Origin: Christiangramia sp.
GTDB taxonomy: Bacteria; Bacteroidota; Bacteroidia; Flavobacteriales; Flavobacteriaceae
Direction: 5' to 3'
Assembly: GCF_029937855.1 (NCBI RefSeq)
Contig: NZ_JAPYPC010000003.1
Coordinates: 62,001 to 126,000, forward strand
Length of the DNA: 64,000 nt
Of the stretch, positions 19,459 through 30,237 are shown piece after piece; the stretch's first letter is position 1, and each line of letters begins with the position of its first letter. The translations under genes and the position numbers were made by a program. The notes beneath the pieces are model-generated. The model saw only the letters and a list, made by a program, of their open reading frames with translations, ran no database searches and was not told the origin of the DNA.

Positions 19459-20001
19459 TTAAGCTGATTTACCTGCTTTTCTTCTCAATTGCTCTCCTAC
19501 AAACTTGATACCTTTTCCTTTGTAAGGTTCTGGCGCTCTGAATGAACGGATCTTTGCTGCAACCTGTCCTACAAGTTGTTTGTCATGAGAAGTAAGCTTC
19601 ACGATAGGATTCTTACCTTTTTCTGATATAGTCTCCACCTTCACTTCGGGAGCCAAATCTAGTACAATATTATGGGAATAACCAACAGCAAGATCTAACT
19701 TGTTCCCCTGGTTGCTAGCACGGTAACCTACACCCACTAATTCTAGTGATTTGGTATATCCGTTTGTAACCCCTTCAATCATATTGTTAATCAAAGCACG
19801 GTAAAGACCATGTTTTGCTTTCTGATCACTTTTTTCTGAAGATCGCTCAAAGGTAATTACGTTATCTTCGATTTTTACATCGATATCTTTAACTTCCTGT
19901 TTAAGCTCTCCCAATTTTCCTTTTACCGTTACAACTCCATCTTTGTGATCTACTGTCACACCTTCTGGGATTGTAACTGGGTTTTTACCTATTCTTGACA
20001 T
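19459..20001 (-). CDS. rplF: 50S ribosomal protein L6
   Basis: 180 residues with two L6 alpha-beta repeats. It starts MSRIGKNPVTIPEGVTVDHK and carries the C-terminal L6 signature PEPYKGKGIKFVGEQLRRKA at about 157-176. L6 is near the sarcin-ricin and GTPase-associated region. It follows rpsH by 19 bases. Confidence 0.97.
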   Translation of the reverse strand: MSRIGKNPVTIPEGVTVDHKDGVVTVKGKLGELKQEVKDIDVKIEDNVITFERSSEKSDQKAKHGLYRALINNMIEGVTNGYTKSLELVGVGYRASNQGNKLDLAVGYSHNIVLDLAPEVKVETISEKGKNPIVKLTSHDKQLVGQVAAKIRSFRAPEPYKGKGIKFVGEQLRRKAGKSA

Positions 20002-20020
20002 TTCTTTAGTCTTTTAAGTA

Positions 20021-20419
20021 TTAGTATACGTAGCACAATACCTCGCCACCAACTTTATTTGCTTTTGCCTGCTTTCCTGTCATCACTCCGTGAGACGTAG
20101 AAACAATAGCGATACCAAGACCATTAAGGATTCTTGGAATTTCAGTTGAGCCAGCGTATTTACGCAAACCAGGTTTACTTATTCTTTGAATTTTCTTAAT
20201 TACCGGCTCTTTAGTAAGTTTATCATACTTAAGAGCGATTTTGATAGTTCCCTGAGCGGTAGTATCTTCAAATTTGTAACTAAGAATATATCCTTGATCG
20301 AATAATATCTTTGTGATCTCTTTTTTAACATTGGATGCAGGAATTTCCACTACTCTGTGGTTTGCAGCATTTGCATTCCTGATTCTTGTTAAGTAATCTG
20401 CAATAGGATCTGTATTCAT
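20021..20419 (-). CDS. rpsH: 30S ribosomal protein S8
   Basis: 132 residues: MNTDPIADYLTRIRNANAAN at the start and the RNA-binding C-terminal signature GIAIVSTSHGVMTGKQAKAN at about 102-121. S8 organises the central domain of 16S rRNA and in E. coli represses the spc operon. It lies 57 bases after rpsN, a longer gap than most in this block. Confidence 0.97.
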   Translation of the reverse strand: MNTDPIADYLTRIRNANAANHRVVEIPASNVKKEITKILFDQGYILSYKFEDTTAQGTIKIALKYDKLTKEPVIKKIQRISKPGLRKYAGSTEIPRILNGLGIAIVSTSHGVMTGKQAKANKVGGEVLCYVY

Positions 20420-20476
20420 TTATATTTATTTGCGGATGTGGTTTTCATTAGTTCGAACCTTCATCCAATTTATAAT

Positions 20477-20746
20477 TTACCAGCTTGCTTTCTTAACTCC
20501 TGGGATAAGACCCTGATTAGCCATTTCTCTAAACATTACACGAGAAAGACCAAATTGTCTCATATAGCCTTTAGGTCTACCTGTTAATTTACATCTGTTA
20601 TGTAAACGAACCGGAGAAGAGTTCTTTGGTAATTTCTGAAGGCCTTCCCAATCACCAGCTTCTTTTAAAGCGGCTCTTTTTTCAGCATACTTCTTTACCA
20701 ATTTCTGTCTTTTTACCTCACGGGCTTTCATTGATTCTTTAGCCAT
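20477..20746 (-). CDS. rpsN: 30S ribosomal protein S14, zinc-independent type
   Basis: 89 residues, beginning [20 protein letters not shown]. This is the longer C- form without the paired CxxC motifs; the only Cys is in [20 protein letters not shown]. It contacts the 30S head near the decoding region. It starts 2 bases after the rplE stop. Confidence 0.97.
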   Translation of the reverse strand: MAKESMKAREVKRQKLVKKYAEKRAALKEAGDWEGLQKLPKNSSPVRLHNRCKLTGRPKGYMRQFGLSRVMFREMANQGLIPGVKKASW

Positions 20747-20748
20747 AA

Positions 20749-21300
20749 TTAGTTCTTTTTAAAAGGTAATCCTAATTCAGTTAACAATGCTTTTGCTTCC
20801 TTATCGGTTTCAGCAGTCGTAACAAAAGTGATATCCATACCAGCAATTCTGTTTACTGCATCAATATCGATCTCAGGAAAAATGATCTGCTCAGTGATCC
20901 CCAAGTTATAATTACCTCTACCATCAAATCCATTAGATTTGATACCGTTGAAATCACGTACACGTGGTAATGCACTAGTGATTAGTCTGTCTAAGAATTC
21001 ATACATTCTATATCCACGTAAAGTAACTTTAGCACCAATTGGCATTCCTTTACGAAGTTTAAACGATGCAACATCCTTCTTTGAAATAGTAGAAACAGCC
21101 TTTTGACCACTAATAGCGGTAAGTTCGTCTACAGCATGATCGATAAGTTTCTTATCTGCCACTGCTCCACCAACTCCACGGCTAATTACTATTTTTGTAA
21201 GTTTTGGCACCTCCATAATATTGGAGTAGCTGAATTCTTCCTTAAGAGCATTTTTCACTCTCTCGTTATATTCCTGTCTAAGTCTTGGTACGTATGCCAT
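20749..21300 (-). CDS. rplE: 50S ribosomal protein L5
   Basis: 183 residues. Recognised from [20 protein letters not shown], the central signature ([20 protein letters not shown]) and [21 protein letters not shown]5 anchors 5S rRNA and touches the P-site tRNA. It is 2 bases downstream of rplX. Confidence 0.97.
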   Translation of the reverse strand: MAYVPRLRQEYNERVKNALKEEFSYSNIMEVPKLTKIVISRGVGGAVADKKLIDHAVDELTAISGQKAVSTISKKDVASFKLRKGMPIGAKVTLRGYRMYEFLDRLITSALPRVRDFNGIKSNGFDGRGNYNLGITEQIIFPEIDIDAVNRIAGMDITFVTTAETDKEAKALLTELGLPFKKN

Positions 21301-21302
21301 AA

Positions 21303-21614
21303 CTAAATTACTTCATTAGATTTTTTGGAAAATCTCACCTTCTTACCATCTTCTTCTCTATAACCAACCCTTGTGGTTTCACCATTCTTATCGATTAGTG
21401 AAAGATTAGAAATATGGATAGGAGCTTCTTTCTCCTTAATTCCACCTTGTGGATTAGAAGCACTTGGCTTCTCATGCTTAGAGATCATATTAACCCCTTC
21501 CACAATGGCTTTATTCTTTTCAATAAGTACCTTCTGCACTTTACCTTCCTGACCTTTATGGTCTCCGGCAATTACACGAACGGTATCTCCTGATTTTATT
21601 TTAAGCTTTGTCAT
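21303..21614 (-). CDS. rplX: 50S ribosomal protein L24
   Basis: 103 residues with the KOW motif at the N-terminus ([20 protein letters not shown]). A first-assembling protein at the 5' end of 23S rRNA near the tunnel exit. It lies 12 bases after rplN. Confidence 0.97.
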   Translation of the reverse strand: MTKLKIKSGDTVRVIAGDHKGQEGKVQKVLIEKNKAIVEGVNMISKHEKPSASNPQGGIKEKEAPIHISNLSLIDKNGETTRVGYREEDGKKVRFSKKSNEVI

Positions 21615-21626
21615 TTTCTTAATGTA

Positions 21627-21995
21627 TTAAAGCACCTCTGGTGCCAATGATACAATTTTCATGAATTGCTTATCACGAAGTTCACGGGCTACAGGTCCAA
21701 ATACACGGGTTCCGCGCATTTCTCCCTGAGGACCTAACAACACACAAGCGTTATCATCAAAACGAATGTAAGATCCGTCTGGTCTACGAACTTCTTTCCT
21801 GGTACGAACAACAACTGCTGTTGAAACTGCACCCTTCTTGATATTTCCGTTAGGTGTAGCTTCTTTTACACTGACAACTATTTTGTCTCCAACAGATGCG
21901 TATCTTTTCTTTGTACCTCCTAATACACGGATAGCTAAAACTTCTTTAGCTCCGGTATTATCTGCTACTTTTAGTCTGGACTCTTGTTGTACCAT
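21627..21995 (-). CDS. rplN: 50S ribosomal protein L14
   Basis: 122 residues, the family's usual length. It begins [20 protein letters not shown] and has [20 protein letters not shown] and [21 protein letters not shown]14 forms an intersubunit bridge with 16S rRNA and is the RsfS docking site. It follows rpsQ by 3 bases. Confidence 0.97.
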   Translation of the reverse strand: MVQQESRLKVADNTGAKEVLAIRVLGGTKKRYASVGDKIVVSVKEATPNGNIKKGAVSTAVVVRTRKEVRRPDGSYIRFDDNACVLLGPQGEMRGTRVFGPVARELRDKQFMKIVSLAPEVL

Positions 21996-21998
21996 GGT

Positions 21999-22256
21999 TT
22001 ATTTAGCTCTTTCAATTATTTCTACTAGTCTCCAAGTCTTGGATTTACTTAAAGGTCGTGTTTCCATGATCTTTACAGTATCACCTTCGTTGCAGTCGTT
22101 ATTTTCGTCGTGTGCTACGTATTTTTTCGTTTTCAAAACGAATTTTCCATACATAGGATGTTTTACTTTTTTCACTTCAGAAACCACAATGGATTTCTGC
22201 ATTTTGTTACTTGTAACAACTCCTACACGCTCTTTTCTTAAGTTTCTTTTTTCCAT
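21999..22256 (-). CDS. rpsQ: 30S ribosomal protein S17
   Basis: 85 residues with an OB fold: [40 protein letters not shown] and [21 protein letters not shown] primary 16S rRNA 5'-domain binder. It lies 18 bases after rpmC. Confidence 0.97.
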   Translation of the reverse strand: MEKRNLRKERVGVVTSNKMQKSIVVSEVKKVKHPMYGKFVLKTKKYVAHDENNDCNEGDTVKIMETRPLSKSKTWRLVEIIERAK

Positions 22257-22274
22257 CTTTCAGCAGAATAACAA

Positions 22275-22466
22275 TTATTGTTGTTCTCTTTTAGTTAACT
22301 CTGTAGCTAGTCTCGCCACATCTCTTCTTACAGTTCTTAACTGTATTGGATTTTCTAAAGGCGAAACAGCATGAGCCATTTTTAAATCTGAATAAGCTTT
22401 TCGAGATTTACCAAGCTCTTCTTGCAATTCTGCAACAGACAATTCTTTTACTTCTGATTGTTTCAT
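22275..22466 (-). CDS. rpmC: 50S ribosomal protein L29
   Basis: 63 residues folding as two helices: MKQSEVKELSVAELQEELGK and the C-terminal RTVRRDVARLATELTKREQQ. Located at the tunnel exit near L23. It follows rplP by 10 bases. Confidence 0.96.
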   Translation of the reverse strand: MKQSEVKELSVAELQEELGKSRKAYSDLKMAHAVSPLENPIQLRTVRRDVARLATELTKREQQ

Positions 22467-22476
22467 AATTCCAATA

Positions 22477-22896
22477 TTATTCTTGATAATCTCTAGCTAC
22501 AACAAATTTTGTTCTTACAGGAAGTTTCTGTGCTGCAAGACGCAATGCCTCTTTAGCCGTTGCCATTGGTACACCACCAATTTCAAACATGATTCTTCCC
22601 GGCTTTACTACAGCTGCCCAATATTCTACGGCACCTTTACCTTTACCCATACGTACTTCAAGAGGTTTCTTTGTAATAGGCTTGTCTGGGAAAATTTTGA
22701 TCCAGATAGAACCTTCTCTCTTCATATAACGGGTAGCGGCGATACGCGCTGCTTCTATTTGACGTGCAGTAACAAAGCTGGAATCCATAGATTTGATTCC
22801 AAAAGTACCGTTAGAAAGTCTATGTCCTCTTTGAGACAAGCCCTTCATTCGGCCTTTTTGTTGCTTACGGTATTTTGTTCTTTTAGGTTGTAACAT
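22477..22896 (-). CDS. rplP: 50S ribosomal protein L16
   Basis: 139 residues: [20 protein letters not shown], the [20 protein letters not shown] loop and a C-terminal helix. L16 positions the A-site tRNA at the peptidyl-transferase centre. It follows rpsC by 20 bases. Confidence 0.97.
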   Translation of the reverse strand: MLQPKRTKYRKQQKGRMKGLSQRGHRLSNGTFGIKSMDSSFVTARQIEAARIAATRYMKREGSIWIKIFPDKPITKKPLEVRMGKGKGAVEYWAAVVKPGRIMFEIGGVPMATAKEALRLAAQKLPVRTKFVVARDYQE

Positions 22897-22916
22897 TTTT
22901 TCTTTCCTTTAAAAAA

Positions 22917-23636
22917 TTACTTTCTACGACGTGATTTATTTCCACCTCGTCCGGCACCGGATTTTTTACCCTGGTTCTTTGCAAGACCCACAAGAGGCGA
23001 AAGCTCTCTTTTTCCGTATACCTCACCTTTCATGATCCATACTTTAACACCCAATCTACCATAGGTAGTATGTGCTTCAACTAAAGCATAGTCAATATCA
23101 GCCCTAAAAGTAGACAATGGAATTCTACCATCCTTGTATGATTCTGAACGTGCCATCTCAGCACCGTTTAGACGTCCGGAGATCTCAATTTTGATTCCTT
23201 CAGCGTTCATCCTCATTGCAGCCGCGATAGCCATTTTAATTGCACGACGGTAAGAGATACGATTCTCAATTTGTCTGGCAACACTTGCACCCACCAGGTG
23301 AGCATCAAGTTCTGGCCTCTTAATCTCAAAGATGTTGATTTGAACTTCCTTGTCGGTAATCTTTTTAAGCTCTTCCTTAAGCTTGTCTACCTCCTGACCG
23401 CCTTTCCCGATAATGATACCAGGTCTTGCAGTGGTGATAGTAACGGTTACAAGCTTAAGCGTGCGCTCGATGATTACACGCGATACACTCGCTTTTGAAA
23501 GACGAGCATGGATATACTTTCTAATCTTATCGTCTTCGGCTAACTTATCGCCGTAGTCATTACCTCCGTACCAGTTGGATTCCCAACCTCTGATGATACC
23601 AAGGCGATTCCCGATTGGATTTGTTTTTTGTCCCAT
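22917..23636 (-). CDS. rpsC: 30S ribosomal protein S3
   Basis: 239 residues. A type II KH domain includes [20 protein letters not shown] at about 75-95, and the C-terminal S3 domain carries [20 protein letters not shown] and [20 protein letters not shown]. The last 20 residues are Gly/Lys/Arg-rich ([16 protein letters not shown]). It lines the mRNA entry tunnel. It follows rplV by 8 bases. Confidence 0.97.
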
Positions 23637-23644
23637 ACTATCTC

Positions 23645-24052
23645 TTAGCTTTGTGTATTATTGTTTGCTCCAAGCACTAATGTAACGTGGTTGGATCTTT
23701 TTCTAATTCGGTGTGCACGACCCTGTGGAGCTGGACGAAGTCTTTTTAACATACTTCCTCCGTCTACACGAATCTCTTTCACAAATAATTCAGCTTCTTC
23801 AAGATTTGCATCTTCATTTTTAGCCTGCCAGTTAGCAATTGCTGAAAGCAATAACTTCTCCAGTCTAATAGAAGATTCCTTCTTACTGAATTTTAGAATA
23901 TGAAGCGCTTTTTCTACTTTTTCACCTCTTACTAAATCCGCCATAAGACGCATTTTTCTAGGCGAAGTAGGGCAGTTATTTAACTTTGCAAAAGCTACCT
24001 GTTTCTTGGCTTCTTTTATTTGCTCTGCTCTTTCTCTTTTACGAACTCCCAT
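23645..24052 (-). CDS. rplV: 50S ribosomal protein L22
   Basis: 135 residues, longer than the E. coli protein by an N-terminal extension rich in Lys and Glu ([18 protein letters not shown]). The core has [20 protein letters not shown] and the tunnel-lining beta-hairpin followed by [17 protein letters not shown]. It lies 8 bases after rpsS. The ATG at 24052 is kept because no later start fits the family core better. Confidence 0.95.
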
Positions 24053-24060
24053 AGCTTCAA

Positions 24061-24339
24061 TTATTTTCTACCTTTATTTTTTGCACCAGCGTGTCCTCTG
24101 AAGGAACGTGTTGGTGAAAATTCTCCTAGTTTATGACCTACCATATTTTCAGTTACATATACAGGAACAAATTGTTTTCCGTTATGTACTGCGATGGTTT
24201 GTCCTACGAAATCTGGAGTAATCATAGAAGCTCTAGACCAGGTTTTGATCACGGCTTTCTTTCCTGACTCAACATTTTGAGCCACTTTTTGTTCCAGTTT
24301 GTAATGAACGAAAGGTCCTTTTTTTAATGAACGTGCCAT
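24061..24339 (-). CDS. rpsS: 30S ribosomal protein S19
   Basis: 92 residues: [40 protein letters not shown] and the signature [21 protein letters not shown]19 is in the 30S head, paired with S13. It follows rplB by 3 bases. Confidence 0.97.
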   Translation of the reverse strand: MARSLKKGPFVHYKLEQKVAQNVESGKKAVIKTWSRASMITPDFVGQTIAVHNGKQFVPVYVTENMVGHKLGEFSPTRSFRGHAGAKNKGRK

Positions 24340-24342
24340 ATC

Positions 24343-25182
24343 TTATTTTTTCTTTCTAGTCTTTCTACGTTCTACAATATATCTATTACTCGCTTTTGTT
24401 CTTGAGCGGGTCTTGAATCCTTTAGCAGGAAGACCTTTTCTAGAACGTGGGTGACCACCTGAAGCTCTACCTTCACCACCACCCATTGGGTGATCTACAG
24501 GGTTCATCGCTACTGGTCTTGTTCTTGGACGTATACCCAACCATCTGCTTCTACCGGCTTTACCACCGACCATTAACTGATGATCACTGTTAGAAACAGC
24601 TCCTATTGTTGCCATACACAAAGCAAGAACCCTACGAATCTCACCTGAAGGCAATTTAATAGTAGCATACTTCCCTTCCCTTGCCAATAATTGAGCAAAA
24701 GCACCAGCACTACGTGCCATTACAGCACCCTGTCCAGGTCTAAGCTCTATACAGGAAATAACAGTACCAAGAGGAATGTTTGCCAACGGCATTGCATTCC
24801 CAATTTCAGGAGTTCCAGCATCATTACTAGAAGTAACATTCTGCCCTACCTGAAGCCCGTTTTGAGCAATAATATACCTTTTCTCACCATCCTGATAATT
24901 CAATAATGCGATAAAGGCCGTTCTGTTTGGATCGTATTCTATACTAGCGACAGTTGCAGGAATTCCCTGCTTGTCACGTTTAAAATCGATAATTCGGTAA
25001 CGTTTTTTATGACCACCACCTTTGTAGCGCATGGTCATCTTACCCTGACTGTTTCTACCACCTGATTTTTTTATCGGCGCCAATAGGCTTTTCTCCGGCT
25101 TATCAGTAGTAATGGCGTCATACCCATTAACTACTCTAAAACGCTGACCAGGTGTAATTGGTTTTAATTTTCTAACTGACAT
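24343..25182 (-). CDS. rplB: 50S ribosomal protein L2
   Basis: 279 residues. The family's OB/SH3-like domains are followed by the C-terminal signature with the peptidyl-transferase-proximal His in [20 protein letters not shown] (about 222-241). It begins [20 protein letters not shown]. It is essential for subunit association. It follows rplW by 9 bases. Confidence 0.98.
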   Translation of the reverse strand: MSVRKLKPITPGQRFRVVNGYDAITTDKPEKSLLAPIKKSGGRNSQGKMTMRYKGGGHKKRYRIIDFKRDKQGIPATVASIEYDPNRTAFIALLNYQDGEKRYIIAQNGLQVGQNVTSSNDAGTPEIGNAMPLANIPLGTVISCIELRPGQGAVMARSAGAFAQLLAREGKYATIKLPSGEIRRVLALCMATIGAVSNSDHQLMVGGKAGRSRWLGIRPRTRPVAMNPVDHPMGGGEGRASGGHPRSRKGLPAKGFKTRSRTKASNRYIVERRKTRKKK

Positions 25183-25191
25183 TCTTTAATC

Positions 25192-25482
25192 TTAAAGATT
25201 ACTATATAAATCAATAGTTTCACCTTCCGCCACCTGTACTACTGCTTTTTTATAAGCATTAGTTTTACCAGTGATCATACCAGATTTTGTGAATTTGGTA
25301 TTACGATCTGGACGGACATTCATAGTTCGAACTTTAGTAACAGACACGCCATAAGCAGATTCGATCGCGTCTTTGATCTGAATCTTATTTGCCTTGTTAC
25401 TTACCACAAAAGTGAAGCGATTGTTCATCTCGCTATCTGCGGTAGCTTTTTCTGTAATAACAGGTTTTATCAAGATGCTCAT
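25192..25482 (-). CDS. rplW: 50S ribosomal protein L23
   Basis: 96 residues: MSILIKPVITEKATADSEMN and the RNA-binding segment KANKIQIKDAIESAYGVSVT plus VRTMNVRPDRNTKF. It is the docking site for trigger factor and SRP at the tunnel exit. It follows rplD by 9 bases. Confidence 0.97.
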   Translation of the reverse strand: MSILIKPVITEKATADSEMNNRFTFVVSNKANKIQIKDAIESAYGVSVTKVRTMNVRPDRNTKFTKSGMITGKTNAYKKAVVQVAEGETIDLYSNL

Positions 25483-25491
25483 AACGGTTTA

Positions 25492-26118
25492 TTAACTTAA
25501 TTTCGACTCAATTCCTTCTAAAGAACCTTCTAAAAAGACAATGTTTTTCGCATTAAGTATTTTATAAGTACTTAATTCTGAACTACTTATCACTTCAGAG
25601 GTTTTTAAATTGCGCGACGACAAATATACATTTTTATTTGAGTCACCCAACACTATTAGAGATTTCTTACTTTCAACACCCAGAGCCTTAAGAACTTCGA
25701 TGAAGTTTTTGGTCTTTGGAGTATCAAATGAAAAATCTTCCACTACCATAATTGCCTTATCATTTGCTTTGATAGAAAGCGCAGATTTTCTTGCAAGACG
25801 CTTAAGGTTTTTGTTTAATTTAAAACCGTAATTTCTTGGTCTTGGCCCAAAAACACGTCCACCACCTTTAAAGATGGGAGACTTGATACTACCTGCTCTT
25901 GCAGTACCAGTACCTTTTTGTTTTTTGATCTTACGAGTAGAACCCGCAATTTCTGCTCTTTCTTTAGCTTTATGAGTTCCCTGACGCTGGTTAGCCAAGT
26001 ATTGTTTAACATCTAGATAAACAGCATGGTCATTAGGCTCTATAGCGAAAACAGCATCAGAAAGCTTTGCTTTTCTGCCTGTTTCTTTTCCTTTTATATC
26101 TAAAACTGCTATTTCCAT
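25492..26118 (-). CDS. rplD: 50S ribosomal protein L4
   Basis: 208 residues. The extended tunnel loop is recognisable in [20 protein letters not shown] followed by [20 protein letters not shown] (about 55-95). In E. coli L4 represses the S10 operon through a leader hairpin; whether it does so here, at the hairpins between rpsJ and rplC, is unknown. The start codon overlaps the rplC stop by 1 base. Confidence 0.97.
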   Translation of the reverse strand: MEIAVLDIKGKETGRKAKLSDAVFAIEPNDHAVYLDVKQYLANQRQGTHKAKERAEIAGSTRKIKKQKGTGTARAGSIKSPIFKGGGRVFGPRPRNYGFKLNKNLKRLARKSALSIKANDKAIMVVEDFSFDTPKTKNFIEVLKALGVESKKSLIVLGDSNKNVYLSSRNLKTSEVISSSELSTYKILNAKNIVFLEGSLEGIESKLS

Positions 26119-26729
26119 TACTTACTAATGATTACGTATGAGTTTTTAGATCCTGGCACACATCCTTTTACTACTAAAAGATTCTTGTCTGCTACTACCT
26201 TTAAAACTCTCAGGTTTTCAACTTTAACTCTCTCGCCACCCATTCTACCGGCCATCTTCATTCCTTTGAAAACTCTCGCAGGATAAGACGCTGCACCAAT
26301 AGAACCAGGAGCTCTTAATCTGTTGTGCTGACCGTGAGTGGCCTGTCCAACTCCTCCAAACCCGTGTCTCTTAACAACACCCTGGAAACCTTTACCTTTA
26401 GATGTACCTGCGATATCCACAAATTCACCTTCCTTGAAATGCTCCACGGTAACAGAGTCACCTAATTTGTAATCTTCATTATAACCCTGGAATTCAACGA
26501 CTTTACGTTTTGCAACGGTTCCTGCTTTTTTAGCATGCCCTTCAGCAGCTTTACTTACAGTCTTTTTGTCATCGAAACCAAGTTGAAGTGCTTCATACCC
26601 GTCAACCTCTTTGGTTCTGACTTGGGTAACCACGCATGGTCCAGCCTGTATCACGGTACATGGGATATTTTTCCCATTCTCGTCGAAGATGCTGGTCATG
26701 CCGATCTTTTTTCCTATTAACCCAGACAT
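26118..26729 (-). CDS. rplC: 50S ribosomal protein L3
   Basis: 203 residues: [20 protein letters not shown] at the start and the long loop [20 protein letters not shown] approaching the peptidyl-transferase centre. It is one of the earliest 50S assembly proteins. Unlike most S10 operons, it is separated from rpsJ by 144 bases that contain two hairpins. Confidence 0.97.
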   Translation of the reverse strand: MSGLIGKKIGMTSIFDENGKNIPCTVIQAGPCVVTQVRTKEVDGYEALQLGFDDKKTVSKAAEGHAKKAGTVAKRKVVEFQGYNEDYKLGDSVTVEHFKEGEFVDIAGTSKGKGFQGVVKRHGFGGVGQATHGQHNRLRAPGSIGAASYPARVFKGMKMAGRMGGERVKVENLRVLKVVADKNLLVVKGCVPGSKNSYVIISK

Positions 26730-26764
26730 ATTTAATTAATTATTAATTGTTTACTTATTTAAAA

Positions 26765-26862
26765 ACTAAGGGCTGAAAAACACATTCAGCCCTGAATTGT
26801 ATTTTTCACCGTTTTTCCTTTGCGAAACGCGCCGGACATGTAACCGCGTACCGAAGTACGTG
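26765..26862 (-). promoter_or_regulatory. Paired hairpins in the rpsJ-rplC gap, possible attenuator
   Basis: Transcribed on the minus strand, the first hairpin is CGTAC-TTCG-GTACG (26847-26860), a UUCG-capped stem directly after rpsJ. The second is a perfect 9-base stem AGGGCTGAA/TTCAGCCCT (26769-26777 with 26785-26793, 7-base loop), followed by TTAGTTTTT. The second looks like an intrinsic terminator or attenuator, and its position before rplC-rplD recalls L4-controlled leaders, but no sequence homology to a known class is claimed. Confidence 0.55.
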
Positions 26863-26873
26863 GAACTGTTTTA

Positions 26874-27179
26874 TCACACCTTGATCTCTACTTCTACCCC
26901 ACTTGGCAATTCAAGCTTCATCAACGCATCGATCGTTTTTGAAGAAGAGCTATAGATATCAAGCAATCTCTTATAAGAGCTTAACTCGAACTGCTCTCTG
27001 GATTTCTTGTTCACGTGAGGTGAACGAAGAACAGTAAAGATTTTTTTGTTTGTTGGTAACGGAATTGGACCGGTAACAACAGCTCCCGTAGTCTTTACGG
27101 TTTTTACGATTTTTTCAGCAGACTTGTCTACCAGGTTATGATCGTAAGATTTTAGTTTTATTCTGATTTTTTGACTCAT
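26874..27179 (-). CDS. rpsJ: 30S ribosomal protein S10
   Basis: 101 residues: [20 protein letters not shown], then [20 protein letters not shown] and the C-terminal [16 protein letters not shown]10 (NusE) is a 30S head protein and also a transcription antitermination factor. It lies directly after fusA (10 bases); no tuf gene is between them, which is usual for Bacteroidota. Confidence 0.98.
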   Translation of the reverse strand: MSQKIRIKLKSYDHNLVDKSAEKIVKTVKTTGAVVTGPIPLPTNKKIFTVLRSPHVNKKSREQFELSSYKRLLDIYSSSSKTIDALMKLELPSGVEVEIKV

Positions 27180-27189
27180 TTCCTTAAGA

Positions 27190-29301
27190 TTATTCGTTTG
27201 CTGCTCCTTTAGCTGCTTTGATCACTTCTTCAGAAATATTAGAAGGAGTTTCAGCGTAATGAGAGAATTCCATAGTTGAAGTTGCTCTACCAGATGAAAG
27301 TGTTCTTAATGTAGTTACATAACCGAACATTTCAGAAAGTGGCACTTCAGCTTTGATTACTTTCGCTCCAGATCTGTCTGACATATTGTTTACCTGACCT
27401 CTTCTTCTATTAAGGTCACCAACGATATCACCCATATTTTCTTCCGGAGTAACAACTTCTACCTTCATGATTGGCTCAAGGATAACAGCTCCTGCTTTTT
27501 TAGCAGCATCTTTATATCCCATTTTAGCAGCCAATTCAAAAGAAAGCTGATCTGAATCCACAGGGTGGAAAGATCCATCCTTTAATTCAACCTTTAAGCT
27601 GTCCATTGTAAATCCTGCAAGAGGACCATTCTTCATAGCTTCTTTGAAACCTTTCTCTACAGATGGAACAAATTCCTTAGGAATACGTCCACCTTTTATA
27701 GAGTCTATAAACTGAAGACCAGTTCCTTCAAAGTCTTCATCTACAGGCCCCATTTCAAAGATAATATCAGCAAACTTACCACGACCACCAGACTGTTTCT
27801 TATAAACTTCTCTATGATCTGCATTTCTTGTAATAGTTTCCTTGTACTCTACCTGAGGCTCACCAACATTCACTTCAACTTTAAACTCACGCTTCATACG
27901 ATCAATAATGATCTCAAGGTGAAGCTCACCCATACCAGAAATAATAGTCTGACCTGAGTTCTCATCAGTTTTAACCGTAAAAGTAGGATCTTCTTCAGCT
28001 AACTTACCAAGAGCCATTCCCATTTTCTCAACATCTGCCTTAGTTTTCGGCTCTACTGCAATACCGATTACCGGTGCAGGGAAAGACATAGATTCTAATA
28101 CGATTGGACTCTTAAGATCTGTAAGAGTATCTCCAGTCTTAATGTCTTTAAAACCTACAGCAGCTCCAATATCTCCAGCTTCAATGCTATCAATAGGCTC
28201 TTGCTTATTAGAATGCATTTGGTAAATCCTTGAGATACGCTCTTTTTTACCAGAACGAACGTTTAAAACGTAAGAACCAGCATCAAGAGTACCTGAATAA
28301 GCACGGAAGAATGCCAAACGACCTACGAAAGGATCGGTAGCAATTTTAAACGCAAGCGCAGCAAATGGAGAATCCACATTTGGCTTACGGCTTTCTTCTT
28401 CACCAGTTTCAGGGTTAGTTCCAACGATAGCCTCAACATCTACTGGAGATGGAAGGTAACGCATCACAGCGTCTAGCATCGCCTGAACACCTTTATTTTT
28501 AAATGCAGAACCACACATCATAGGGATGATAGACATATCTATGGTTGCAGCTCTTAAAGCAGCGATGATCTCATCTTCAGTAATAGAACTTTCGTCCTCG
28601 AAGAATTTCTCCATCAATGCCTCATCATATTCCGCAACAGCTTCTACAAGCTCTGCTCTATATTTGTTTACATCAGCTTCTAATTCAGCAGGAATATCAA
28701 TAGTATCATAGGTCATCCCATGATCTTCGTCATTCCAGATAATCGCTTTCTTAGAAATAAGATCAACCACACCTTTAAAGTCGATTTCATCACCGATTGG
28801 CACCTGAAGAGGCACCGGATTACCACCAAGCATTTCTTTTACCTGGCGACATACATTAAAGAAATCTGCCCCCTGACGGTCCATTTTGTTAACGAACCCT
28901 AAACGTGGAACCCTATATTTATCAGCCTGTCTCCAAACAGTTTCAGACTGAGGCTCTACCCCGTCTACTGCAGAAAACAATGCCACCACACCATCAAGCA
29001 CACGTAATGAGCGCTCTACCTCTACGGTAAAATCAACGTGACCTGGAGTGTCTATAATATTAACTGTAAATTCCTGATCGCGGTACATCCACTTACAGTG
29101 TGTAGCTGCAGAAGTAATCGTAATACCACGTTCCTGCTCTTGCTCCATCCAGTCCATAGTGGCAGCACCATCATGAACTTCACCAATTTTATGACTTATA
29201 CCTGTATAATAAAGGATACGCTCAGTAGTTGTAGTTTTACCCGCATCAATATGAGCTGCAATTCCGATATTTCTAGTAAATTTTAAATCTCTTTGTGCCA
29301 T
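27190..29301 (-). CDS. fusA: Translation elongation factor G
   Basis: 703 residues. The GTPase motifs are [15 protein letters not shown] (G1, about 16-30), the switch [10 protein letters not shown] (about 84) and NKMD (about 138-141). Domain II, III, IV (including a loop near [11 protein letters not shown]) and V follow in order. It drives translocation of tRNA and mRNA on the ribosome. It sits 6 bases after rpsG in the str-operon order rpsL-rpsG-fusA. Confidence 0.98.
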   Translation of the reverse strand: MAQRDLKFTRNIGIAAHIDAGKTTTTERILYYTGISHKIGEVHDGAATMDWMEQEQERGITITSAATHCKWMYRDQEFTVNIIDTPGHVDFTVEVERSLRVLDGVVALFSAVDGVEPQSETVWRQADKYRVPRLGFVNKMDRQGADFFNVCRQVKEMLGGNPVPLQVPIGDEIDFKGVVDLISKKAIIWNDEDHGMTYDTIDIPAELEADVNKYRAELVEAVAEYDEALMEKFFEDESSITEDEIIAALRAATIDMSIIPMMCGSAFKNKGVQAMLDAVMRYLPSPVDVEAIVGTNPETGEEESRKPNVDSPFAALAFKIATDPFVGRLAFFRAYSGTLDAGSYVLNVRSGKKERISRIYQMHSNKQEPIDSIEAGDIGAAVGFKDIKTGDTLTDLKSPIVLESMSFPAPVIGIAVEPKTKADVEKMGMALGKLAEEDPTFTVKTDENSGQTIISGMGELHLEIIIDRMKREFKVEVNVGEPQVEYKETITRNADHREVYKKQSGGRGKFADIIFEMGPVDEDFEGTGLQFIDSIKGGRIPKEFVPSVEKGFKEAMKNGPLAGFTMDSLKVELKDGSFHPVDSDQLSFELAAKMGYKDAAKKAGAVILEPIMKVEVVTPEENMGDIVGDLNRRRGQVNNMSDRSGAKVIKAEVPLSEMFGYVTTLRTLSSGRATSTMEFSHYAETPSNISEEVIKAAKGAANE

Positions 29302-29307
29302 GTTGTT

Positions 29308-29784
29308 TTAGAATCTAAAGTGAGAGAATGCTTTGTTAGCTTCAGCCATCTTATGAGTATCTACTCTTTTCTTAACAGCAGCTCCTTCTTCTTTCGCAGC
29401 AGCAAGAACTTCAGCGGCCAATTTAGCAGCCATAGATTTCTCATTTCTCTTACGCGCGAAGCTAATTAACCACTTCATAGCAGTAGACACCTTACGGTCT
29501 GGTCTTATCTGCATTGGGATTTGAAAAGTTGCACCTCCAACACGTCTACTCCTCACTTCTACGTGAGGCATTACGTTAGAAAGAGCATCTTTCCATATTT
29601 CTAATCCAGATTTCTCTTCGTCTTGTTTCTTTTCTTCTACAATTGCAATAGCATCATAGAAAATTTTAAAGGCAACCGATTTCTTACCATCCCACATCAT
29701 CATGTTCACAAAACGTGTAACAAGCTGATCATTAAATTTTGGATCTGGTAAAAGAGGTCGTTTTTTCGCCTGTCTTTTTCTCAT
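29308..29784 (-). CDS. rpsG: 30S ribosomal protein S7
   Basis: 158 residues: [40 protein letters not shown] and [21 protein letters not shown]7 nucleates assembly of the 30S head and contacts the E site. It follows rpsL by 23 bases. Confidence 0.98.
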   Translation of the reverse strand: MRKRQAKKRPLLPDPKFNDQLVTRFVNMMMWDGKKSVAFKIFYDAIAIVEEKKQDEEKSGLEIWKDALSNVMPHVEVRSRRVGGATFQIPMQIRPDRKVSTAMKWLISFARKRNEKSMAAKLAAEVLAAAKEEGAAVKKRVDTHKMAEANKAFSHFRF

Positions 29785-29807
29785 TTCTTTACATTAAAAG
29801 TTTTTAA

Positions 29808-30182
29808 TTACTTCTTAGGGCGTTTAGCTCCGTATTTAGATCTACGCTGAGTTCTACCTTCAACACCGGCAGTATCTAGCGCACCACGTACAATGTGATA
29901 TCTAACACCAGGCAAATCTTTTACCCTTCCACCTCTAACCAATACTATCGAGTGCTCTTGTAGATTGTGTCCTTCTCCCGGAATGTAGGCATTCACCTCT
30001 TTTCCGTTAGTCAACCTTACCCTGGCAACTTTTCTCATAGCCGAGTTTGGTTTCTTAGGAGTTGTTGTGTACACACGTGTACAAACACCTCTCCTTTGAG
30101 GGCACGAATCCAAAGCAGCCGATTTACTCTTCTTGGTTATTTTGGCTCTTCCTTTTCGTACTAATTGTGAAATTGTTGGCAT
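29808..30182 (-). CDS. rpsL: 30S ribosomal protein S12
   Basis: 124 residues: [20 protein letters not shown], the decoding-site segment [18 protein letters not shown] (wild-type-like Lys in KKPNS) and [20 protein letters not shown]. It is the first gene of the 32-gene superoperon; a strong promoter lies 56-86 bases upstream. Confidence 0.98.
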   Translation of the reverse strand: MPTISQLVRKGRAKITKKSKSAALDSCPQRRGVCTRVYTTTPKKPNSAMRKVARVRLTNGKEVNAYIPGEGHNLQEHSIVLVRGGRVKDLPGVRYHIVRGALDTAGVEGRTQRRSKYGAKRPKK

Positions 30183-30237
30183 AATTTCCTATACACTAAT
30201 TATTAATAAAATTTACTCCCTGTTTTTTTAGGGTCTG

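Noticed and set aside
20420-20476. GGTTCGAAC-containing stretch as a possible tRNA T-arm
   Set aside because: No cloverleaf, acceptor stem or anticodon arm can be formed in the 57-base gap.
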